From an uncultured Saprospiraceae bacterium (GTDB taxonomy: Bacteria; Bacteroidota; Bacteroidia; Chitinophagales; Saprospiraceae): a stretch of 53,197 bases of DNA. The notes below the pieces were generated by a model. It was not told the DNA's origin and did not search any database. It saw only the letters and a list, made by a program, of their open reading frames with translations. Position 1 is the stretch's first letter; the number at the start of each line of letters is the position of its first letter. Both the position numbers and the translations under genes were made by a program. Below, piece by piece: positions 35,801 to 42,389 of the stretch. Location: the NCBI GenBank assembly GCA_937921595.1, contig CAKZTD010000264.1, forward strand, positions 1-53,197, given 5' to 3'.

Positions 35801-36724
35801 CCAATTAATGCTATAATAAGTAATCAAAATGAAACTTGCGATCATGCTAATGGCTGGATTGCAGTAGCAGTAGAAGGTGGCACTTCGCCTTATAACTATG
35901 AATGGCAAAATGAAGAGACGACCCCATCTGTTTCCGAATTATCTGAAGGTGTCTACCGAGTATCTGTAACCGATGGGAATAACTGTCTACTAGTAGATAG
36001 TATTCTTATCGAAAATGAACCTGCTCCTGATATTGAGGCGGAGCTCCAAAGTTTGAATTGTTTCGATGCTGAGGATGCTTGGATTAGTCTCAATGTTCAG
36101 AGTCTGGCTCCTCCTTTTAATTTTGTGTGGTCAAATGGTGATGACACAGAACAAGTCAGTGATCTTTCTGCTGGAGAATATAGTGTTACAGTTACAGACC
36201 AGAATAATTGTTTGACTTCTGCAGAGTTTACGATAGAAGAACCAGAAGAACTTCAGGTTCTAGGAGAAGTCGTTGCTTTTGAAACAACGGCAAGAGTTGA
36301 TTTACAGGTCGAAGGCGGCGAAGCACCTTATAGTTATGAATGGTCTAATGGTAAAAATACGAAAGATCTTTCCGAGGTTCCTTTTGGATATTATTCGGTA
36401 TTGGTAACTGATGCGAATGGTTGTGAAATTAATGCTGATTTTAGAGTTCAAGATCCTAGTTTGCCATTTGATGGTGCGATCAATGTTTATCCTACATTGA
36501 CTTCTAATGAAGTGAATATTGATATTCAATTACCGGAAGCTTTACCAGTGAATATTTGTTTGATTGATGAGCTTGGAAGAATTGTTCAAATCATAGATCC
36601 TTCAACTATTGAGAATCAAGTAGTAACTATGGATTTAGAAAACCTTTCTGCTGCGATGTACTATATTCGAATTGATATAGGGGAGGAACAAATTGTGAAG
36701 AAGGTGGTGAAGGTGATTGAGTAA
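32885..36724 (+). CDS. SprB-repeat surface adhesin with T9SS sorting domain
   Basis: 1,279 residues. Signal peptide (SSSGLMAQ), then about 14-15 tandem modules of ~75-80 residues related to the SprB repeat, each opening with a Cys (CPGG.DAS...) and holding a second Cys before the next (RN...C). Eight consecutive modules (cores at residues 205 to about 770) share the almost invariant core DASFIVIIETVNNS; flanking modules are ordinary SprB repeats (for example VEGGTSPYNYEW, VEGGEAPYSYEWSNG). The last ~85 residues (INVYPTLTSNEVNIDIQL ... QIVKKVVKVIE) are a type A T9SS C-terminal domain. It is a likely cell-surface or released adhesin exported by the PorU/PorV system encoded at the left of the window. 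A perfect 19-bp bidirectional terminator follows. Confidence 0.9.
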   Translation: MGRRIIKILTVLFLWSLSSSGLMAQIETGTFSTSCTFEVSYTIHHPTCPEEADGSIDLVVANATGIACYYWMEGATGNEPNLNQLSAGVYKASIGDEALCFDTLTFSLNDPTPLAFEVDGIKSCPGSNNGKITVNPISGNADAYALDGGASQVDPVFPNLEPGMHTVRVFDAAGCYYDEEIEITEAETPIVTFAQEESSCSNAGDASFIVIIETVNNTETYEYSIDGENYLPDSTFTDLEVGNYEVFIRNSNLCVFTEQIDISAVEAPEVSFDKSDVTCPGGADASFIVIIETVNNSEDYEYSTDGINYQSNPVFENLESDFYQVFVKNSSDCIYEETVFVEEPETPTINFDVNEVTCPDGSDASFIVIIETVNNSEGYEYSIDGDYFQYDSTFTDLEAGVYEVVSRNPQGCEFIQLVEIEEPVVPIIDFEKTDVSCPGGTDASFIVIIETVNNSENYQYSIDGDNYQEDSTFNDLPAGFYEVYAKNNSDCIHSQIVEIVEPVEPNIDFEISDVTCPNGNDASFIVIIETVNNSESYEYSLDGENFQDDSTFVDLEAGAYQVYARNTAGCEFTDIMEVDEPEMPEIDFEISDVTCPDGNDASFIVIIETVNNSGNFVFSLNGNEYQEDSTFTQLSAGIHNVTIKNEASCLFTEVIEIQEPSEPELGFEIDDVTCAGGSDASFIVIIETVNNSDYEYSIGDGIFQEDSLFVDLDAGIYDISVRNADGCVSSESIVIEEPLTPSIDFGTNDVTCAGGTDASLIVIIETVNNSDSYEYSLDDIEYQMDSTFYNLAAGVYTAYIRNQDNCVYSELVSVSEPLETDVSLINTDVSCPGTDDGSISVAAQGEGSVFEYSLDGINFQTSNTFENLEAGVYVVTVRNEATCEVSENTLITAPPPPQYETNINPVSCNNGTDGNIEINILSGITPFEFALNGGAFQSDNLFENLSAGTYTLNMIDDSGCIFTSVANLNEPPPINAIISNQNETCDHANGWIAVAVEGGTSPYNYEWQNEETTPSVSELSEGVYRVSVTDGNNCLLVDSILIENEPAPDIEAELQSLNCFDAEDAWISLNVQSLAPPFNFVWSNGDDTEQVSDLSAGEYSVTVTDQNNCLTSAEFTIEEPEELQVLGEVVAFETTARVDLQVEGGEAPYSYEWSNGKNTKDLSEVPFGYYSVLVTDANGCEINADFRVQDPSLPFDGAINVYPTLTSNEVNIDIQLPEALPVNICLIDELGRIVQIIDPSTIENQVVTMDLENLSAAMYYIRIDIGEEQIVKKVVKVIE

Positions 36725-36744
36725 ACCTTTTAATACTTGAATGT

Positions 36745-36790
36745 AAAAATGCTAGAATATTGATGATTCAATATTCTAGCATTTTTGTTT
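36745..36790. terminator. Bidirectional terminator between the SprB-like and GNAT genes
   Basis: Perfect 19-bp stem, arms 36745-36763 and 36768-36786 with core GCTAGAATATTGA, 4-nt loop, A run before and T run after. Serves both convergent genes. Confidence 0.92.
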
Positions 36791-36819
36791 TTAGAGGTTT
36801 CTTAAATCAGGTCTAATGT

Positions 36820-37281
36820 CTATTTTGTAAAATGAAGTTTCATGCCTTCGTGTGTGGCTTTAAAACCAAGTGTTTCGTAAAACTTCAATGCTTCTGGTCT
36901 TTTTTTATCTGTGGTTAATTGTAAAACGTGTGCATTTTTTGTTCTTGCATGTTCAATAGCCCATTGAAACATTTGCTTTCCAAGACCCTTTCCTCTTTGA
37001 TCTTTTCTAATCCTAACAGCTTCGATCTGTGCCCTGATACCTCCTTGATAAGTTAAGTATTGAATGAAGCTTAATTGCAAGGTGCCAATGACCTCATTGG
37101 ATTGATCTTCAACAACCATCAATGCTTGGTTTTGATCCTCGAAGATGTTTTCAAATGCCTTATAATATTTTTCGGGTAAAGGTAATTTATAATCTTCCCG
37201 AAGTTTTCCTAGCTTATCATCGGCAAGCATCTCTACAATGAATGGGATGTCATTTCTATTTGCTTTTCTAATGTTGAGCAT
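36820..37281 (-). CDS. GNAT family N-acetyltransferase
   Basis: 153 residues, cytoplasmic. Acetyl-CoA-dependent transferase fold: N-terminal NIRKANRNDIPFIVEMLAD, strand VIGTLQLSFIQYL, AQIEAVRIRKDQRGKGLGKQM with the R/Q-x-x-G-x-G/A pyrophosphate-binding loop, and C-terminal LTTDKKRPEALKFYETLGF with the usual Tyr. The substrate is unknown; the sequence looks most like the generic small-molecule GNATs that annotators call PaiA/YjaB-like. It is downstream of another GNAT gene by 53 nt on the same strand and the two are probably one transcript. Confidence 0.9.
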   Translation of the reverse strand: MLNIRKANRNDIPFIVEMLADDKLGKLREDYKLPLPEKYYKAFENIFEDQNQALMVVEDQSNEVIGTLQLSFIQYLTYQGGIRAQIEAVRIRKDQRGKGLGKQMFQWAIEHARTKNAHVLQLTTDKKRPEALKFYETLGFKATHEGMKLHFTK

Positions 37282-37334
37282 TCACTATTTTTTTAAATTT
37301 TATCTAAGTACTTAATTCTTGAATAGTAGGTTTT

Positions 37335-37739
37335 TTATAAAATTCTTTCCATAGATTTTTTAGGGTTTTCTAAAGGTGTAAAACCGTATTGTTCATAAAG
37401 ACCATGAGCATCGTTTGTTCTTAAGTACCACTTTTTTACATCCTTGAGTTCTGGATCTGAAATTATATGCTCCATTAATTTTTTAGAATATCCTTTCCCT
37501 CGATGTACCTCATCGACAAATAGGTCCATTAAATAGGCGAAGACCACCCGGTCTGATAATATCCTTGCAAAACCAATTTGTTTTTCACCCAAATATAAGC
37601 CGTAAGATATAGAGTTGGCGATAGATACTTCTACTTGTTTTTTTGTTCGTCCCTTTGCCCAATAACTTGAACGGAGAAAATTGTAGATATAAGAAATGTC
37701 TAACTTGTTAGGATCGGTAGAGATAGAGATGTTTTTCAT
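37335..37739 (-). CDS. GNAT family N-acetyltransferase
   Basis: 134 residues. Start with ISTDPNKLDISYIYNFLRSSYWAKGRTKKQVEVSI, characteristic of a small GNAT group common in proteobacteria and Bacteroidota; GLYLGEKQIGFARILSDRVVFAYLMDLFVDEVHRG-type central strands, acetyl-CoA loop RGKGYSKKLM, and C-terminal LRTNDAHGLYEQYGFTPLENP. Substrate unknown. It lies first in a two-gene unit with the GNAT gene at 36820. The two proteins share only the general fold, so they are not a recent duplication. Confidence 0.9.
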   Translation of the reverse strand: MKNISISTDPNKLDISYIYNFLRSSYWAKGRTKKQVEVSIANSISYGLYLGEKQIGFARILSDRVVFAYLMDLFVDEVHRGKGYSKKLMEHIISDPELKDVKKWYLRTNDAHGLYEQYGFTPLENPKKSMERIL

Positions 37740-37900
37740 TGAAAGCGTGCACTTTTTTAGACTGATTTATTGCTCCATCAATATATCTATATTTTATTGA
37801 TTTTGGAAAAACAAAAAGTAATTTTATACTATTGGCTTGTTATTCCCGATAGTTCTGAGTGCTCGATCAAATAAATTTACTTTGAATCTAAATTTATTAA

Positions 37901-39193
37901 TTACTGATAAAGAAAAAAACTATTTTCATTTTCTATCTCAGCAGAAAAAAGACCGTAAAAACGTTTATAATCTAATCTGCCTTTAATGAAGTTTTCTCTA
38001 TGTTTTTTTGTTTGTTCTTTGATTCGGATAATCTGCTTTTTTGTAAATCTGGTCATACATTCATCATTAGTATACCCCATGTAGTTGTCGAGAGGATCAT
38101 GAAGAGAATCTCTTTTGCAAGTATCACAATTTTTAAAATTCATCTTATTGCAATCAATAACAAAACCATTTTTTTGAATACAATTATCAAAATGACAAAA
38201 TCGTTGAGAAGGAGTATCGGAGATTAAATCTCCATTAATGTATTTTCTATTATTTATAAAATCGTCACAACCGTCATGTCCTTGGTCTAAAGAATCACAT
38301 CCAGGACAATAATCTTTTTTTAGTACATTTTTACAATATGCTTCATTCATGTTAAACGTATGGTATAAACCTAGGTAATGACCTACTTCATGGATCAAGG
38401 TTTTTCCGTAAGAGTATACATATCTTTTTTGTCCTGAATAGCTTTCTATATTAGGGATAGTCCTAAAATGTATAGCAACCCCATCAATATAGTCATCAGG
38501 AGGCCTTGGTGCTGGCATTGTTGCTTTTCCTAATATACCTCCTTTCGTAATAACTATATTCATATAGTTTTTGGGGGCTTCTACGATCTGATGTAATAAT
38601 TCATCAAAAAGAGAATCAACTCCTATATCCATTTGAAAATAGGTGTCATCATAAACGAAGTTAATGTCGCTGGTGTCTAGTGTGAATGAAATGTCAGAAG
38701 ACGCAAAAGCATCATTTAAAATCTTGATTTGATTTACAAGTAATGGCAAGATTTCTTCTTCTTTCTTTATACAACCACCATTAGTACCAGAAAAACAGAG
38801 GAAGTGGATTTTTACAGGAATTTCTAGACTGAGGTTGTCAAAGAATAAACCAGCAATTCTATTTTTTGAATAATTAAAACTCCTTTTTGTTTCTATTGGA
38901 TTATTGTCGTAAGTACCACATTTTTGGATTTCTAAACCCTGAATGAAATCTGGTTTACTTTTTATAAATTCGGGAATGGTATCCCAATTGGATTCAAGAG
39001 AATTTAGAAAAGTATTATAGAAATTGATTTGATGGATTTCGTCAAGATTATCTAGTTCATTAGTTTGGAAAAAGTGTGATAACTCTTTATCCTCAACAAT
39101 GTCTTTTAGTTTATCATTTGTTGTTTCTGTTTGACAAGAAAAAAAGGATAAAATAAATAGAGCGAAAATAAAATGGAAATTATAAATTTTCAT
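37901..39193 (-). CDS. M43 (pappalysin-type) metzincin lipoprotein
   Basis: 430 residues from ATG 39193. A longer frame to 39274 overlaps the upstream gene and puts 27 residues before the signal, so the inner start is chosen. Lipoprotein signal FALFILSFFSC, then a metalloprotease domain. Zinc-binding consensus HEVGHYLGLYH with His268, Glu269, His272, His278; the family-typical DLISDTPSQRF stretch; and the Met-turn region NYMGYTNDECMTRFTKKQIIRI. Eleven or more cysteines (for example GCDSLDQGHDGCDD, CDTCKRDS) suggest disulfides. It is expected to be a periplasmic or surface protease. It begins 8 nt after the stop of the barrel-protein gene and so forms an operon with it. Confidence 0.88.
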   Translation of the reverse strand: MKIYNFHFIFALFILSFFSCQTETTNDKLKDIVEDKELSHFFQTNELDNLDEIHQINFYNTFLNSLESNWDTIPEFIKSKPDFIQGLEIQKCGTYDNNPIETKRSFNYSKNRIAGLFFDNLSLEIPVKIHFLCFSGTNGGCIKKEEEILPLLVNQIKILNDAFASSDISFTLDTSDINFVYDDTYFQMDIGVDSLFDELLHQIVEAPKNYMNIVITKGGILGKATMPAPRPPDDYIDGVAIHFRTIPNIESYSGQKRYVYSYGKTLIHEVGHYLGLYHTFNMNEAYCKNVLKKDYCPGCDSLDQGHDGCDDFINNRKYINGDLISDTPSQRFCHFDNCIQKNGFVIDCNKMNFKNCDTCKRDSLHDPLDNYMGYTNDECMTRFTKKQIIRIKEQTKKHRENFIKGRLDYKRFYGLFSAEIENENSFFLYQ

Positions 39194-39200
39194 ATGATTA

Positions 39201-40430
39201 TTATTTTGAAAAAGGAATGTCAAGTCCGAAAATGCTAAAGCTAAAAAAGACTGCAAAGGTTTTATCAAATTCAACTACGTCATCAATTTTATTGAAATCC
39301 CCTGAAATACTATTCCCGACGCTATTGGAGTTTTTAAGCCCAACTGGATATTGAGCGTATCCGGCACCTAGACTTATTCTAAAATTTTCTGTAAAACTTA
39401 GCATTACATTTCCAAATAAATTATCTAAGTTTTTGCCTTCTTCCGAAATCGCGACTCCAATGCCTAGCCCTAATGCATTTCGATTATATTTTCCAAATTC
39501 GTCAACGTTGTAGTTGAAAATAAACCCTGGATCAAATTTAAATCCGTCTTTTTCTTTTTCAGTGATTAAATTGTTTGAAATGCCATAGTCATTTACAGCA
39601 CCTCCATAAATTAAAGAGGCCATTGGGACAAGCTCAAAAGACTTCCTTTTGTAATTTGGATTTATTTCTATTGTAATTAATTTTTCTTTGATATCTCTGC
39701 CACCCTTTTCTCCTCTTTTTGTAACTGTTAATGAGATGATTAGTTTTTGATTTTCTTTAACCTTTACTTTGTATTCAATGATATCATTATGTGCAATAAA
39801 ATTTTTCCTTTTTGTATTGTATTCTTTAAGGAGTAATTCAGCATGACTTTTTAAAGTTTTAATCATAACCTGATTTAGTTTTATGTTCTTTTCCATTTCT
39901 CCAAACTTATCGCTTAGTTTTAGTTCTTCTAATTTTTCAACTTTATCTTTCATTACTGAAAAATTAGAAACAGAAAAAGGGAGAGGATTTGTATCGTCAG
40001 ATTTTTTAATAAAACCATTTAGTTCTTTAAGTTTAGTGTTTATGTCATTTAGAATTTTGAACAGTTCACTGTACTTGTCAATATTGATAATCCCTTCGTT
40101 TTCATCGAGGATATTTTTTGCTATAGCTCTTGCCTTAGTTGAAGATTGAGGAACATTAAATTGCGGAACAATCAAACTGGCTAATTCTTCAAAATTAGGG
40201 TTTTCAATTTCTACTTTACTTGAATCTAAGGAAAAGGTATAATCGTAATAATGAGGATTAGGGTTGATTATTTTTATTTTTATTGTTTCTCCAGGATCAG
40301 CTTTGATAGTGTATTCTGTATCATTATCGATAATGGTTGAAGTTGAGTTTTTACCATGATAGATTTTTATTTGAGCATTTAGACTGGTTAAAAACAAAGC
40401 AGAAAAAAGAAAAGCAATAAATTTTTTCAT
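39201..40430 (-). CDS. Hypothetical exported protein with coiled coil and C-terminal barrel-like region
   Basis: 409 residues. Signal peptide (ALFLTSLNAQ). The first 90 residues form a beta-rich segment (YTIKADPGETIKIKIINPN), residues about 95-215 are charged and helical with heptads (KYSELFKILNDINTKLKELN, KVEKLEELKLSDKFGEMEK), and the last ~150 alternate hydrophobic residues like outer-membrane strands (LGLGIGVAISEEG, NVMLSFTENFRISLGAGYAQYP, FAVFFSFSIFGLDIPF). No family recognised. Followed after 8 nt by the M43 lipoprotein, so the pair probably acts together, the barrel perhaps placing or secreting the protease (inference). Confidence 0.75.
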   Translation of the reverse strand: MKKFIAFLFSALFLTSLNAQIKIYHGKNSTSTIIDNDTEYTIKADPGETIKIKIINPNPHYYDYTFSLDSSKVEIENPNFEELASLIVPQFNVPQSSTKARAIAKNILDENEGIINIDKYSELFKILNDINTKLKELNGFIKKSDDTNPLPFSVSNFSVMKDKVEKLEELKLSDKFGEMEKNIKLNQVMIKTLKSHAELLLKEYNTKRKNFIAHNDIIEYKVKVKENQKLIISLTVTKRGEKGGRDIKEKLITIEINPNYKRKSFELVPMASLIYGGAVNDYGISNNLITEKEKDGFKFDPGFIFNYNVDEFGKYNRNALGLGIGVAISEEGKNLDNLFGNVMLSFTENFRISLGAGYAQYPVGLKNSNSVGNSISGDFNKIDDVVEFDKTFAVFFSFSIFGLDIPFSK

Positions 40431-40633
40431 AAGATTTTTTTGATAACATTAGAAAACTGAAGTCTATTGTTTTATGTGTTTGAATGTCCAGGTTGATAAA
40501 TTTAACCCAATTAAGCATAAATCACCAGCCAATGTTTTGGACTTTGTATAAGTGGTGCAGAAAAGCATATAACTGGAGATATCAAAAGTCTAAACACTTC
40601 TTATTCATTCTTCATTTTTCCCTTTATTTCCCG

Positions 40634-40641
40634 TACCTTTG
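40634..40641 (+). promoter_or_regulatory. Promoter -7 box for the ABC-F gene
   Basis: TACCTTTG, an exact TAnnTTTG match, with a leader of about 28 nt before ATG 40675. No TTG at the right distance. Confidence 0.5.
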
Positions 40642-40674
40642 TGGTCGTTTTTGAGAAATAATAAAAAATAGAAT

Positions 40675-42303
40675 ATGCTTTCAGTTCAGAGTTTAGGGCT
40701 TCAATATGGAAAACGGGTACTCTTCGATGAGGTAAACCTGAAATTTACTCGTGGCAACTGCTACGGAGTGATTGGAGCCAATGGCGCAGGGAAATCTACT
40801 TTCCTAAAAATCTTATCTGGTGATCTTGATCCGAATCGTGGAACTGTTTCGCTAGAACCTGGAAATCGTATGGCAGTACTTAAGCAGAATCACTTCGAAT
40901 TTGAAGAGAAGCAGGTTTTGGATGTTGTGATGATGGGACACAAAGAGATGTATGATATCAATGTCGAGAAGAACGCCATTTACATGAATCCTGATGCGAC
41001 GGAAGCAGATGGCTTAAAAGCGGCTGATCTGGAAAACAAATACGGAGAGATGGGAGGTTGGAATGCGGAAAGTGACTCTGCCGGATTGCTATCTAATCTA
41101 GGAGTGAAAGAAGAATTTCACTATATGCAAATGAAAGAGCTTTCTGGTTCGGAAAAAGTAAAAGTACTTTTAGCTCAAGCATTATTTGGTGATCCAGATA
41201 TCTTATTACTGGATGAGCCTACGAATGATTTGGATGCAAAGACAGTGACCTGGTTAGCAGACTTTTTAGCAGATTTTAAAAATACAGTAATTGTAGTATC
41301 TCACGATAGATACTTTTTGGATATGGTTTGTACACATGTTGTCGATATCGACTTTGGGCAGATCAAAATATTTAGAGGAAATTATTCCTTCTGGTATGAG
41401 TCAAGTCAATTGATGATGACGCAGATGGCTAATAAAAATAAGAAGACCGAGCAGAAACGAAAAGAAATGATGGAGTTTATCCAACGATTCTCTGCGAATG
41501 CGTCAAAGTCGAAACAAGCGACAAGTCGAAAGAAAGCTTTGGAGAAATTAAAATTGGAAGACATCCAACCTTCAAGTCGGAAGTATCCTTTTATTCATTT
41601 CAAACCTGAGCGTGAACCAGGAGATCAAATTCTAAAAGTTGAAAAACTAAGTAAAACCAATCAGCAAGGTGATCTACTTTTTGGGAATGTTAGTTTCACC
41701 ATGAATAAAGATGAAAAGATTGTAGTCTTAGCGGATAACCCAAATGCAATCACTGCTTTTTTTGAAGTCATCGCTGGCAATCATAAAGCAGATTCTGGAA
41801 CTATAGAATGGGGGCAGACCATTACGCCTGCTTACCTACCAAATGAAAACGAGGAATTTTTTATCAATGATATGGACTTGGTCAACTGGCTTCGACAATA
41901 TTCTGAGGAAAAAGATGAGCAGTTTATCCGTGGATTTTTAGGACGAATGTTATTCTCAGGAGAAGAAGTGAACAAGCAGTCTAGTGTTTTATCTGGAGGA
42001 GAGAAGGTTCGATGTATGCTTTCAAAAGTAATGTTAGCAGAGCCGAATTTCTTAATTATGGATGAACCAACGAATCACTTGGATTTGGAATCGATTACAG
42101 CTTTGAATAACGGGATGAGAGATTTTAAATGTAACATGCTTTTTACCACGCATGATCACAAGATGATCGAAACTGTTTCGAATAGAATTATCGAAATTAC
42201 TCCAAATGGGACAATCGATAGCTTGATGTCTTTTGATGATTATTTGAAATCGGATAATATTATTAAGCAAAGAGAAAAATTGCTTGGAACGGTAACGGCT
42301 TAG
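40675..42303 (+). CDS. ABC-F family ATPase (YbiT type) with degenerate second P-loop
   Basis: 542 residues, soluble, two ABC domains joined by a P-site tRNA-interaction-type linker. Domain 1 has Walker A GANGAGKST (34-42), signature LSGSEKVKVLLAQALF and Walker B ILLLDEPTNDLD. The linker has the YbiT-like FIQRFSANASKSKQATSRKKALEKL. Domain 2 keeps LSGGEKVRCMLSKVML, LIMDEPTNHLD and TTHDHKMIE, but the Walker A position reads LADNPNAIT (352-360) with no Gly-x-Gly-Lys-Ser/Thr. ABC-F proteins act on ribosomes, clearing stalled or antibiotic-bound states or tuning elongation. Overall similarity to YbiT is high (start, YGEMGGWNAES-type segment). One site therefore probably does not hydrolyse ATP. Confidence 0.9.
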   Translation: MLSVQSLGLQYGKRVLFDEVNLKFTRGNCYGVIGANGAGKSTFLKILSGDLDPNRGTVSLEPGNRMAVLKQNHFEFEEKQVLDVVMMGHKEMYDINVEKNAIYMNPDATEADGLKAADLENKYGEMGGWNAESDSAGLLSNLGVKEEFHYMQMKELSGSEKVKVLLAQALFGDPDILLLDEPTNDLDAKTVTWLADFLADFKNTVIVVSHDRYFLDMVCTHVVDIDFGQIKIFRGNYSFWYESSQLMMTQMANKNKKTEQKRKEMMEFIQRFSANASKSKQATSRKKALEKLKLEDIQPSSRKYPFIHFKPEREPGDQILKVEKLSKTNQQGDLLFGNVSFTMNKDEKIVVLADNPNAITAFFEVIAGNHKADSGTIEWGQTITPAYLPNENEEFFINDMDLVNWLRQYSEEKDEQFIRGFLGRMLFSGEEVNKQSSVLSGGEKVRCMLSKVMLAEPNFLIMDEPTNHLDLESITALNNGMRDFKCNMLFTTHDHKMIETVSNRIIEITPNGTIDSLMSFDDYLKSDNIIKQREKLLGTVTA

Positions 42304-42318
42304 GCAAACTCGAAAAGT

Positions 42319-42375
42319 AACAGAGTATTAGAGGAACAAGTTAGCAGTAAAGTACTGCTAGCTTGTTCCTTTTTT
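42319..42375. terminator. Terminator hairpin after the ABC-F gene, related to the one at 48115
   Basis: Stem GGAACAAGTTAGCAGTA (42333-42349) paired with 42353-42369 across an AAG loop (one wobble), followed by six T. The preceding AACAGAGTATTA (42319-42330) and part of the stem recur at 48115, as if both were copies of one mobile hairpin. It lies between convergent genes. Confidence 0.85.
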
Positions 42376-42389
42376 ATATTGTTCCTCTA

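Noticed and set aside
36820-37739. The two GNAT genes as a toxin-antitoxin pair
   Set aside because: Both are complete small acetyltransferases without an RHH antitoxin partner; no DNA-binding protein nearby.
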